Below, in pieces: positions 43,901 to 52,715 of a stretch of 64,000 nucleotides of DNA; within the stretch, counting starts at the first letter, position 1; every line of letters starts with the position of its first letter. This DNA is from BOG-908 sp965198855 (GTDB lineage: Bacteria; Pseudomonadota; Alphaproteobacteria; Acetobacterales; Acetobacteraceae): the NCBI GenBank assembly GCA_965198855.1, contig CBDAPZ010000001.1, positions 1,054,001 through 1,118,000 of the forward strand, in the 5' to 3' direction. Under the pieces are notes generated by a model that had not been told where the DNA came from, did not search any database, and saw nothing but the letters and a program-made list of their open reading frames with translations. The position numbers and the translations under genes were made by a program.

Positions 43901-44060
43901 CTCGACTCCGTAATACATTTCAGCGGCAAGGCAGGTCCTCGGCCGCCATATGGCTATGATTGTTCGAGGCACACAACCGGGCCGGCGGCATGGACGCGCT
44001 TTTGGGAGAAGATATCGGAATGTATGGTCTGCTGGTGGTGGCTGAGTTGGAGGCATGAGG

Positions 44061-44660
44061 ATGGACAAAGCTGGCATCATGCTGAAGCCGTTTCTAGAGC
44101 GCATTTTGGCGGTGATCGAGGCCGGCATGGAGGGCGCGCGTGACGCGAGGCGCATGGTCGATTCGATGGCACGGCATCAGGCCATGCAGGCGCCGTGTTT
44201 TCATGTTAAGGAGCCGAGAATTTTGCCGGTGTGCGACCATCTTGGCTCTGCATTGCGGGAGTCGCGCGGGCATGAGCCGCGGACGGCGATGCTGGCTGAT
44301 GCCTTCGCGGATTTGGCGCCGAGCCTCGTATGGCAGCTTCGTGCCGGCGCAGCAGCGCAGGGAGACTCTTTCCTGCATGGACATGCAAATGCGCTGATCA
44401 TCGGCCACGGGGACTATGAGCGGCCTGAGCCGGTGACGTTGGGGGTGAGCCTGCTCGCCCCTGGTGTCACTTACCCGGACCATGCGCATCCGCCAGAGGA
44501 GCTTTATGTTGTTCTGTCGCCTGGCAAATGGCGGCAGAACCGTGGCGCGTGGATGGCACGCGATGCCGGCGATCTGGTGCATAATCCGCCTGGGATCAAT
44601 CACGGCATGCAGGCAGGTGCCGGCCCGCTGCTGGCACTTTGGCTTCTGTGGCGGAAGTGA
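44061..44660 (+). CDS. DMSP-lyase-type cupin (DddQ/DddL family)
   Basis: 199-residue protein whose C-terminal half is a cupin: PGVTYPDHAHPPEELYVVLS and later NPPGINHGM. H143, E147, Y149 and H181 have exactly the spacing of the zinc ligands I recall for DddQ (H125, E129, Y131, H163). DddQ cleaves dimethylsulfoniopropionate to dimethyl sulfide and acrylate. The N-terminal half is helical, as in that family. ATG 44061 is chosen because GGAGG is eight bases upstream; ATG 44055 is also in frame. It is divergent from the ferredoxin gene and alone. In a presumably non-marine organism the real substrate may differ. Confidence 0.78.
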   Translation: MDKAGIMLKPFLERILAVIEAGMEGARDARRMVDSMARHQAMQAPCFHVKEPRILPVCDHLGSALRESRGHEPRTAMLADAFADLAPSLVWQLRAGAAAQGDSFLHGHANALIIGHGDYERPEPVTLGVSLLAPGVTYPDHAHPPEELYVVLSPGKWRQNRGAWMARDAGDLVHNPPGINHGMQAGAGPLLALWLLWRK

Positions 44661-44664
44661 AAAA

Positions 44665-44740
44665 TGGTGCCCCGTACGGGATTCGAACCCGTGTAACCAA
44701 CGTGAAAGGCTGGTGTCCTAGGCCTCTAGACGAACGGGAC
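44665..44740 (-). tRNA. tRNA-Glu (anticodon TTC)
   Basis: 76 bases including an encoded CCA end (44665-44667). The acceptor stem begins GTCCCGT, the anticodon loop is CTTTCAC with TTC at 44704-44706 (minus strand), and the T arm has GGTTCGAATCC. All stems close with one G-U pair in the acceptor and one in the anticodon stem. It lies tail to tail with the cupin gene, 4 bp after its stop. Confidence 0.97.
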
Positions 44741-44811
44741 AGCGCTGGAAGGGGGCTGCGTAGCTAACCCCCGCCTCAGGGTCAAGTCAGCCAGTGTCCG
44801 TCCAAGACGCA

Positions 44812-44850
44812 AAAGTTTTTTGCTTCTTTTTCAAAAAAGAAGTTCTTGCC
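44812..44850. repeat. A/T hairpin repeat after the double-receiver gene
   Basis: Hairpin 44823-44842 (CTTCTTTTT/AAAAAGAAG) preceded by CAAAAGTTTTTTG, one base from the stop codon of the minus-strand gene. Terminator-like member of the dispersed family. Confidence 0.6.
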
Positions 44851-45702
44851 TTAGTCTTCGCTAACACGGGCTCTCGCGGGCCGCCTTGCCACCACACAGC
44901 GATCCACGGCGCCAAGCACCGCCTCGATCCCGTCGGATTTGGCGATGATCTCGCAGAACGCGCTCGCCAGGCCGCTGAGCTTGTCGCGCAGTGCGGCGGG
45001 GCTGGCGGTCAGCGCGATCAATGTTGGGCGGTCGGGGCGTGCCAGCAGGTCTTGGACCAGGCGGGCGGCCGCGGCGCCATTCAGTTTGGGTAGCGCGTAG
45101 TCGATGATAGCGGCATCGTAGGCGATTTGTCCCATCATCAGCACCGCCTGTAGACCATCCTCTGCCTCATCGACGCGGTAGCCGCGCGCGGCGAGGGCTG
45201 CAGAGACCAGTGCGCGGGGCATGTCGTCATCTTCCACCAGCAGGATTTGTGCGCGCTCATGGCCGACGGTGGCGTGGGGCCCGGCGTCGCGGACTGGTGG
45301 CCAGAGCGTGTCTTCATCTCGCGCTGCTCCGCCAGCGGGGGCGTGGATGTGGCGAAGCAGGGTGGCGGGATCCCAAGGCTTCGGCTCGATGGCGAAGAAC
45401 ACGCTGGTCGCGGCGTCGGCCGGCTGTCGCTGGGCGAGTTCGGGCCAGCCGGTAACCGCGATGATCTTCGGGCTGCCATGGTCGCGTGTGAGGTCGGTGA
45501 TGAGGCGCGACGCAGCGACGCCGTCGACTTCCGGCAGGCGGCAATCCATCAGGATCACATCGAACCAGCCCAGCCTTGCGCGCTGTATGGCATCGAGTCC
45601 GTCCACGGCAGTTTCGACATAGAATTGCTGGCTGTTGAGGAATTGCGCGAGCACGTCGCGCTGCATGGCATCGTCTTCTACCACCAGGATTCGTTTACGC
45701 AC
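44851..45702 (-). CDS. Tandem double-receiver (REC-REC) response regulator without output domain
   Basis: 283 residues containing two complete receiver domains. REC1 (3-120): acidic residues E9, D10, D11, phospho-acceptor D53 (LMDCRLPEVDG), Lys108 (EPKPW). REC2 (152-270): E157-D159, phospho-acceptor D201 (IIDYALPKLNG), Thr232 and Lys255. A Pro/Ala/Arg-rich linker joins them and there is no DNA-binding or enzymatic output. It probably works as a phosphate sink or by protein contact, perhaps in a hybrid-kinase relay. No kinase gene is adjacent; divergent from the SDR gene. Confidence 0.9.
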   Translation of the reverse strand: MRKRILVVEDDAMQRDVLAQFLNSQQFYVETAVDGLDAIQRARLGWFDVILMDCRLPEVDGVAASRLITDLTRDHGSPKIIAVTGWPELAQRQPADAATSVFFAIEPKPWDPATLLRHIHAPAGGAARDEDTLWPPVRDAGPHATVGHERAQILLVEDDDMPRALVSAALAARGYRVDEAEDGLQAVLMMGQIAYDAAIIDYALPKLNGAAAARLVQDLLARPDRPTLIALTASPAALRDKLSGLASAFCEIIAKSDGIEAVLGAVDRCVVARRPARARVSED

Positions 45703-45926
45703 GGCAAACTCTCCCGATCGATGCGGCGCAGCGTCTGCGCTTGAATCGCGCAGTGTCTGTAGCGTGGCTCAGCCATGTTCATAAAGGGAGGCAGATTACC
45801 AAAATCTTTCTTCGATGATGTGCCGCGCTTGATTTCACAATGTCGCCGCGACCCTTGCCCGAGGCTGCAAAGGCGATCAGGTAGCACGCTCCGAAAGCCT
45901 CCTCCCAGAGTAAGGACGCGCGTCGA

Positions 45927-46625
45927 ATGCCATCGCAGAACTCGCCACAAACTATCCTTCTTGCAGGCGCCAGCCGCGGCCTTGGGCTCGGCCTCGCCGG
46001 CGCGTTTCTGGAGCGCGGCTGGAATGTCATCGCCACCGCACGCAATCTCGACAAGGCGGAGACCCTGCAGCAGCTTGCGCGATCCCATCCAGAGCACCTG
46101 GGGATCGAGACGCTCGACATCGCCGATCCGGACTCCATCAGGGCCTTGGCGAAGGCGCTCGGCGGCCGAACGCTCGACACGCTGTTCGTGGTGGCCGGGA
46201 TCAACCTGCAGGGTGACACGCCGCTGCACGAGGTGACGGCGGCACAGATCGGCCAGGAATTCGTCACCAATGCCACGGCACCGATCGTGCTGGCGGAGAC
46301 GCTGCTCGGGCAGATCTCCGCCGGCGGCTCCATCGTGTTCATGACCTCGATCCTGGGCAGTCTGGCGAGCAATGCCGGCGGCGGGATGGACATCTACCGC
46401 GCCAGCAAGGCGGCGCTGAACATGATGGCGATGAACTTCTCGCTTCGCCACAAGGACCGCCCAGTGCGCCTGATGCATCCGGGCTGGGTGCGCACCGATA
46501 TGGGCGGCGCCGACGCGCCCGTCGAAATTCCTGCGAGCGTGCGTGGCATGGCCGATGAAATCACCCGCGACACCCGGCCCGGGCTCGCCTATCTGGACTA
46601 CAAGGGCCAGAAGCTGCCCTGGTAG
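45927..46625 (+). CDS. Short-chain dehydrogenase/reductase
   Basis: NAD(P)-binding Rossmann oxidoreductase of 232 residues. The cofactor motif is LLAGASRGLGLGLAGAF near the N-terminus and the catalytic pair is in YRASKAAL; upstream, SIVFMTSIL supplies the Ser. It resembles C-signal-type SDRs of small size. Substrate unknown. It precedes a 55-aa membrane-protein gene and ruvB on the same strand but the spacing gives no proof of an operon. Confidence 0.92.
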   Translation: MPSQNSPQTILLAGASRGLGLGLAGAFLERGWNVIATARNLDKAETLQQLARSHPEHLGIETLDIADPDSIRALAKALGGRTLDTLFVVAGINLQGDTPLHEVTAAQIGQEFVTNATAPIVLAETLLGQISAGGSIVFMTSILGSLASNAGGGMDIYRASKAALNMMAMNFSLRHKDRPVRLMHPGWVRTDMGGADAPVEIPASVRGMADEITRDTRPGLAYLDYKGQKLPW

Positions 46626-46663
46626 GAGGGCAGGCCGCAGGGTCTGCAATCAAGGGGCGTCTG

Positions 46664-46831
46664 ATGTCGATCATGTTTGTCGGTGGCTTCGCCGTGGTGG
46701 GAATGGTGTTGGTGCTCGGCTTCTTCCAGATGCTCGGCGAGACGAGGCTGGCGTGGATTTTTCCTGTGATCTCAGTCGTGGCGCTGACGGCTTTCCTGGT
46801 CCGTTGCATGTTCGCGGCGCCTGCCCCGTAA
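46664..46831 (+). CDS. 55-residue membrane protein upstream of ruvB
   Basis: Frame from ATG 46664 with AAGGGGCG upstream. Product MSIMFVGGFAVVGMVLVLGF, then a short loop with GETR, then WIFPVISVVALTAFLVRCMF: two membrane helices joined by a charged turn. It lies 38 bp after the SDR gene and 73 bp before ruvB, all on one strand. No family is recognised. The good ribosome-binding site and hydrophobic pattern favour a real gene. Confidence 0.65.
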   Translation: MSIMFVGGFAVVGMVLVLGFFQMLGETRLAWIFPVISVVALTAFLVRCMFAAPAP

Positions 46832-46904
46832 AGGCCGCAGCGGCGACGCCTTCGTTAAGGCAATATAACCCCGGCGACTCGCGCCTCCTGCTACTGAGCG
46901 CCGC

Positions 46905-47926
<1,022 letters not shown>

Positions 47927-47930
<4 letters not shown>

Positions 47931-48325
47931 CGCCGCATCGCCACCTGAGACGCATCTATTACGCGGACACCGATGCGGGCGGCGTTGTCTACCACGCCAA
48001 TTACCTGACGCTCGCTGAGCACGCGCGCACCGAGTGCCTGCGCGATCTTGGCATTCCCCATGCGGTGATGGTCGCCGAACATGACTGTGTCTTCATGGTG
48101 CGACGCGTCAATCTGGAGTATCTGCGGCCAGCCCGGCTGGACGACATGCTCACCATCACCACCGAATTTCTGGCCCAGACCGCCGCCACCCTTTCGCTGC
48201 GCCAGAGTTTTCTGCTGGCCAGCCCGCCGGATTGTGCCCGCCTTGAGGTCGAACTCGTGTGCGTGCGCGCGTCCACCGGCAAACCCGCCCGTATTCCGCC
48301 CCGTTGGCGGTTCGATCTGAGCTGA
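47927..48325 (+). CDS. ybgC: Tol-Pal-associated acyl-CoA thioesterase
   Basis: Hotdog-fold thioesterase of 132 residues acting on acyl-CoA or acyl-ACP, standard first gene of tol-pal operons. The active-site motif YYADTDAGGVVYHANYL with its Asp is intact near the N-terminus. GTG 47927 overlaps the ruvB stop and gives the usual N-terminus; a longer in-frame version to 47876 lies inside ruvB. tolQ follows 12 bp later. Confidence 0.95.
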
Positions 48326-48337
48326 AGGAGTTTTTCG

Positions 48338-49054
48338 TTGGACCGCACGGTCGATGCCGCAAATCTGGGAACGCCTACCGGCGACCTGTCCCTCATCACC
48401 CTGTTCCTGCAGGCTGATATCGTCGTCAAACTGGTCATGCTGCTGCTGCTGCTGGCTAGCATCTGGGTATGGGCGGTCGTGTTCGAGAAGATCACGTCAC
48501 TGCGCCGAGTGAACCGGCTGGCTGCTGCGTTCGAGGACCGGTTCTGGTCCGGCGGCAGCCTGGAAGATCTCTACGACCAGGAAGGTGTGCGCCCGGTGCA
48601 CCCGATGGCCGCCGTGTTCGGCGCCGCCATGGGCGAATGGCGCCGCTCCTCGCGTGTGGCGGGTGCCGACATGGCACGCGGCAGCGTGCGCGACCGGATC
48701 GACCGCGCGATGAACGTGACGGTGACGCGCGAGATGGAGCGGTTGGAGCGCTGGATGGTGTTTTTGGCCAGCGTGGGTTCGATCGCGCCCTTCGTAGGCC
48801 TGTTCGGCACCGTCTGGGGCATCATGCACAGTTTTTCTGCCATTGCCGCAATGCATAACACCAATCTTTCGGTAGTCGCCCCGGGCATTGCGGAGGCGCT
48901 GTTCGCCACCGCCATAGGCCTCGTCGCAGCCATCCCGGCGGTGCTCGCCTACAACCAGATCTCCACGTCCCTCGCGCGGTTCGCAACCCGGCTCGAAGGC
49001 TTCGGGGTCGAGTTCGGCGCCATATTGTCGCGGCAGAGCGAGGAGAAAGCCTGA
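48338..49054 (+). CDS. tolQ: Tol-Pal motor subunit TolQ
   Basis: Inner-membrane proton-channel subunit (MotA/ExbB family) that energises TolA during cell division. 238 residues with three helices: KLVMLLLLLASIWVWAVVFE, the second region FVGLFGTVWGIMHSF and the third EALFATAIGLVAAIPAVLAYN. Starts with TTG after GGAG. Its stop overlaps the tolR start (TGATG), so the two are coupled. Confidence 0.97.
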   Translation: MDRTVDAANLGTPTGDLSLITLFLQADIVVKLVMLLLLLASIWVWAVVFEKITSLRRVNRLAAAFEDRFWSGGSLEDLYDQEGVRPVHPMAAVFGAAMGEWRRSSRVAGADMARGSVRDRIDRAMNVTVTREMERLERWMVFLASVGSIAPFVGLFGTVWGIMHSFSAIAAMHNTNLSVVAPGIAEALFATAIGLVAAIPAVLAYNQISTSLARFATRLEGFGVEFGAILSRQSEEKA

Positions 49055-49491
49055 TGGCCGGCGGTCTTATCGGCAAGGGGAACGGACGCTCGCGCTACCG
49101 GCCCATGGGCGACATCAACGTGACACCGTTGGTCGACGTAATGCTCGTGCTGCTGATCGTGTTCATGGTGACGGCGCCCATGCTGACCTCGGGCGTGAAC
49201 GTCGATCTGCCGAAAACCGATGCCAAGCCGCTCAATACCGATGCCAAGCCGATCACCGTGAGCATCAATGCGGATGGCAAGGCGTATCTGGGCGATGAAT
49301 CCGTCGAGGTCGGTGATCTGGTGGGCCGGCTCACCACGGCGGCGGATAACGACATGACGCGCCGGATCTTCGTCCGCGGCGACAAGTCGATCCCTTACGG
49401 CACGGTGATGCAGGTGATGGCGACGATCTCTCAAGGGGGATTTACCAAGGTCGCCCTGCTGGCACAGCAGGCGGACGCGCCGGCGCATTGA
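49054..49491 (+). CDS. tolR: Tol-Pal motor subunit TolR
   Basis: ExbD/TolR-type protein of 145 residues, one N-terminal helix with the proton-relay Asp in INVTPLVDVMLVLLIVFMVTA and a periplasmic domain that binds peptidoglycan. It works with TolQ in the motor. Start ATG overlaps the tolQ stop. The periplasmic sequence with repeated DAKP is typical of the family. Confidence 0.97.
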   Translation: MAGGLIGKGNGRSRYRPMGDINVTPLVDVMLVLLIVFMVTAPMLTSGVNVDLPKTDAKPLNTDAKPITVSINADGKAYLGDESVEVGDLVGRLTTAADNDMTRRIFVRGDKSIPYGTVMQVMATISQGGFTKVALLAQQADAPAH

Positions 49492-49530
49492 TGATCGTGG
49501 CGTTCGTTCCATTGCCGAACCGGGGAATCG

Positions 49531-50463
49531 ATGTCGCCTAGCATGAAGCGTGGGGCGACGATCTCGGCCGGGCTGCATCTTGCCGTCCTGCTGATGCTGA
49601 TCCTCGTCATCCCCACGCCGACCCCGCCGCCACCACCGCCCGAGGACACGATGGAAGTCGAGTTCGAGGGCAAAGCTGCGTCTGCGCAAAAATCCACGGC
49701 CCACGGCAAGGTGGCGGCACCCAGCGAAGCCGATCACGAGGCGAAGGAGACGCCGGCGCTCGAGAAGCCGAAACCGGTGCCGCTCGAAAAGCCACCGCCG
49801 CCACCGCCGCCACCGCCGAAACCACCGGCACCGCAGGTGACGCAGACGCCGATCGAGGCGTCCAAGGTGCCGCCACCGCCGCCGAGCGACGTGGCCGAGC
49901 ACATCAAGCCGCCGCCACCGGTGAAAATCCCGCCGACCAAGCAGCCGGAGCCGACCCAGGAGAAGCCGCTGGATACGGTGACGTACCAGCCGAACCACAC
50001 CAAAAACCCGGCGGTCGACACCCACAGCCTGGAGAACACGCTGGAAAAGCTGTTGGCCGACCAGAAGCAGGACAAGCCGCCGACGCACAAATACAACCCT
50101 GATCGCGGCGGCAAGCTGAACGCCGGGGGACAGGCGCATGGCAATCTGACCGGATCTCTCACCGAAGGTCAGCGCAGGACCATTGGTGATGAAGTACGCC
50201 GTTGTTATGCGGAGGACACCGCGGCGAAAGATTACGCCACCTACGTTGCCACCATGACGGTCACGGTCGATCAGGCGGGCACGGTGCGTGCGGTGGAGCT
50301 TTCCCCCGCCGATCGTGCACATGCCTCGTCCGATTTCGCGTTTCGTGCGTTTGCGGAGCGGGCGGAGCGGGCGGTGCTCGATCCGCAATGCGCCAACCTG
50401 CCGGTGCCGCCGAATCTTCTCGGTCAGCCATCGGCCAAATTTACTTTCCGTTTTAGACCTTAG
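49531..50463 (+). CDS. tolA: Tol-Pal system protein TolA
   Basis: Links the TolQR motor to Pal and TolB across the periplasm. 310 residues: an N-terminal anchor helix (ISAGLHLAVLLMLILVIP), a long Pro/Lys/Glu-rich stalk with runs of prolines (about residues 85-160), and a C-terminal TonB-like domain ending FTFRFRP. The stalk is poly-Pro rather than the Ala-rich helix of E. coli TolA, as often in Acetobacteraceae and relatives. Start ATG follows GGGGAA. Confidence 0.93.
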   Translation: MSPSMKRGATISAGLHLAVLLMLILVIPTPTPPPPPPEDTMEVEFEGKAASAQKSTAHGKVAAPSEADHEAKETPALEKPKPVPLEKPPPPPPPPPKPPAPQVTQTPIEASKVPPPPPSDVAEHIKPPPPVKIPPTKQPEPTQEKPLDTVTYQPNHTKNPAVDTHSLENTLEKLLADQKQDKPPTHKYNPDRGGKLNAGGQAHGNLTGSLTEGQRRTIGDEVRRCYAEDTAAKDYATYVATMTVTVDQAGTVRAVELSPADRAHASSDFAFRAFAERAERAVLDPQCANLPVPPNLLGQPSAKFTFRFRP

Positions 50464-50475
50464 GGAGTTTTGGCG

Positions 50476-51855
50476 ATGAGCCCAAAAAATGGGGATTTTG
50501 CCCAGGCCGGCCTGGCCCGGCGCAGTTTCATGGCGGCCTCAGCGGGGCTGCTCGCGGCGACACCGGCCTTGGCACAGGCGCCATTGGCACCTCCGCCGGG
50601 GGCACCCGCCGAGAACCAGCCGACTATCGATGTCGACCGTGCGATGACCAACCCGATCCCGATCGCCATCACCGGGCTTGCGGCAGGCCCGGGTGCCGTC
50701 AACATCGCCGGCGTTGTCAATGCCGATCTCGCACGTTGCGGGCTGTTCCACCCGCTCGACTCCGCGATCTTCGCGTCTGGCGACAATCCTGCGGCGCCGA
50801 ATTTTGCGACCTGGAAGGCGACCGGCGCGCATGCTCTGGTCACCGGGCAGATCACCGGCACCGATCCGCTGCGGGTCGAATTCCGCCTGTGGGACGTGCT
50901 GCAGGGCGCGCAGATCCAGGGCACCGCCTACACGACCTCGGCCGCCAACTGGCGCCGCATCTCGCACATTATCGCGGACGTCATCTACGAGAGGCTCATC
51001 GGCGAGAAAGGCTATTTCGACACGCGTATCGTCTATGTGTCGGCCACCGGGCCGCGCGGGCGGCAGGTCAAGCGTTTGTCGATCATGGACCAGGACAGCG
51101 CGAATAACCGTATCCTTACCGATGGTTCCTGGCTGGTGCTCACCCCGCGCTTCAACCCGGTGCGCGACCAGATCGCGTTCATGAGCTACGCCAATGATCA
51201 TCCGCGTGTGTATCTGTACGATCTGGGCAGCGGCCGTCAGACGACATTGGGCGAATTCCAGGGCATGAGCTTCGCGCCACGGTTTTCGCCGGATGGGTCT
51301 TCCTGCATCATCTCGGTCACCCGCGGCGGCGGCTCGGATATCATCGTGGTAGATGCCGCGAGCCATTCGTCAAGACGGTTGACGAGCTCGGGCTCTATCG
51401 ATACCAGCCCATGCTACAGCCCCGACGGATCACAGATTGTATTCAATTCGGATCGTGGCGGCGACCAGCAGCTTTACATCATGGGCGCCGGCGGCGGGGG
51501 TGCGCGCCGTATCAGTTATGGCCATGGACAATATGCGACACCGGTGTGGTCGCCGCGCGGCGACCTGATCGCATTCACGCGCTTTTCCGGCGGCGGCGGC
51601 AATTTCGCGGTCGGCGTGATGCACCCGGATGGGTCCGGCGAGCGCATCCTTTCGGAGAGCTATTCCGTAGAAGGACCGACCTTCGCGCCCAATGGCCGGG
51701 TGATCATGTTCTGGCGCGAGACGCGCTCGCGCGACAATTACGGCAACGGGTTTTCGTCGCGACTCGTCAGTATCGACATCACCGGCTTCAACGAGCGGCA
51801 GGTGCCGACGCCAACGGATGCGTCCGATCCGGCTTGGTCCCCACTGAACGCCTAG
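50476..51855 (+). CDS. tolB: Tol-Pal periplasmic protein TolB (Tat-type signal)
   Basis: Periplasmic beta-propeller that binds Pal and takes part in outer-membrane constriction. 459 residues with an N-terminal alpha/beta domain (from PTIDVDRAMTNPIPIAI) and six propeller blades bearing the repeated PxFSPDGxxI/SPDGSQIVF pattern. The signal LARRSFMAASAGLLAATPALAQA has a twin-arginine and a weak hydrophobic core, so export is probably by Tat rather than Sec. ATG 50476 has AGGGAG upstream. Confidence 0.96.
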   Translation: MSPKNGDFAQAGLARRSFMAASAGLLAATPALAQAPLAPPPGAPAENQPTIDVDRAMTNPIPIAITGLAAGPGAVNIAGVVNADLARCGLFHPLDSAIFASGDNPAAPNFATWKATGAHALVTGQITGTDPLRVEFRLWDVLQGAQIQGTAYTTSAANWRRISHIIADVIYERLIGEKGYFDTRIVYVSATGPRGRQVKRLSIMDQDSANNRILTDGSWLVLTPRFNPVRDQIAFMSYANDHPRVYLYDLGSGRQTTLGEFQGMSFAPRFSPDGSSCIISVTRGGGSDIIVVDAASHSSRRLTSSGSIDTSPCYSPDGSQIVFNSDRGGDQQLYIMGAGGGGARRISYGHGQYATPVWSPRGDLIAFTRFSGGGGNFAVGVMHPDGSGERILSESYSVEGPTFAPNGRVIMFWRETRSRDNYGNGFSSRLVSIDITGFNERQVPTPTDASDPAWSPLNA

Positions 51856-51861
51856 AGCGAT

Positions 51862-51917
51862 CATCATCCATCGGCAAACGAACTGCATGTAGTCGTTTCG
51901 GCTGCCGATGGATGATG
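51862..51917. terminator. Long stem-loop between tolB and pal
   Basis: Perfect 15-bp arms (51862-51876 and 51903-51917, CATCATCCATCGGCA and its complement) enclose a second stem (AACGA...TCGTT) with a 5-base bulge. It begins 7 bp after the tolB stop and is not followed by a T run. It may slow RNase decay or partly end transcription before pal; the remaining 150 bp up to pal probably hold a pal promoter. Confidence 0.55.
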
Positions 51918-52065
51918 GTGAAAATTCTCTCATGTTGCACTGCGTCGCTTGACCGTGACGGGACCGTAAGCGTATCTCCGCCGCACCGCGGGAACGATTT
52001 GGGTATTTGGTCGTTACTGGCGTGACATCTTCCGCACCGCTATCGACTGACAGGACGACACCATA

Positions 52066-52548
52066 ATGAAGCTGAAAGTTTACGGGGCAATCGCTGCTAT
52101 TGCTCTTCTCGCCGCATGTTCGCACACGCCGCCGGCACAGACGGGGACGTCCAACACGGGCGGTGAAGCCATGAACCCCGGCGGCCCGGCTCCGGGCAGC
52201 GAAGAAGACCTTGTCCGCAATGTCGGCGATCGCGTGTTCTTCGAGCTTAACTCTTCCACGCTGAATGATTCAGCACAGGCGACTTTGGAAAAGCAGGCTG
52301 CGTGGCTTGCAAAATATCCGAACGTCACCGTGCAGGTTGCCGGCAACTGCGACGATCGCGGCACGGAAGAATTCAACATCGCCCTGGGCAACCGCCGCGC
52401 GAAGGCAGCTGAAGATTATCTCGTTGCCAAGGGCGTGTCGTCCAGCCGTATCAGCCTGATCAGCTACGGCAAGGATCGTCCGACTGCCCTCGGTGACAAC
52501 GATGAGGCATGGGCACAGAACCGCAACGACATCACTTCGGTTAAATAA
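52066..52548 (+). CDS. pal: Peptidoglycan-associated lipoprotein Pal
   Basis: Outer-membrane lipoprotein that grips peptidoglycan and interacts with TolA/TolB. 160 residues: lipoprotein signal with LLAACS (Cys near 19), a short Gly/Pro linker, and an OmpA-like domain with YPNVTVQVAGNCDDRGTEEFN and LGNRRAKAAEDYLV, the diaminopimelate-binding motif. It has 210 bp of upstream DNA, so it can be made at a higher level than the other Tol proteins. Confidence 0.97.
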   Translation: MKLKVYGAIAAIALLAACSHTPPAQTGTSNTGGEAMNPGGPAPGSEEDLVRNVGDRVFFELNSSTLNDSAQATLEKQAAWLAKYPNVTVQVAGNCDDRGTEEFNIALGNRRAKAAEDYLVAKGVSSSRISLISYGKDRPTALGDNDEAWAQNRNDITSVK

Positions 52549-52561
52549 GCTACAGGTTTGA

Positions 52562-52650
52562 CCGCCCGGGATGGCGACATCCCGGGCGGATCTGTATCTG
52601 GGGTTCGGACAATGTGCCGGTGGAATGCCTGAAGGCTTGCCTTCGGGCAT
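52562..52650 (+). terminator. Two tandem hairpins after pal
   Basis: First, a perfect 12-bp G/C stem with loop GCGA (52562-52573/52578-52589) followed by TCTGTAT. Second, a stem at 52625-52650 (TGCCTGAAGGC with one G-U) followed by GTTCTGTT. Together they should end most pal transcription before cpoB. Confidence 0.65.
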
Positions 52651-52715
52651 GTTCTGTTAATGACCCCCCTGTGTGCCGTCCGTTGAGGGCAGTGCGTTAA
52701 ATGACCGGAGCCGAG

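Noticed and set aside
44665..44740. tRNA-Glu considered as an integration site for a genomic island
   Set aside because: No integrase, direct repeat of the tRNA 3' end or composition shift is seen on either side.
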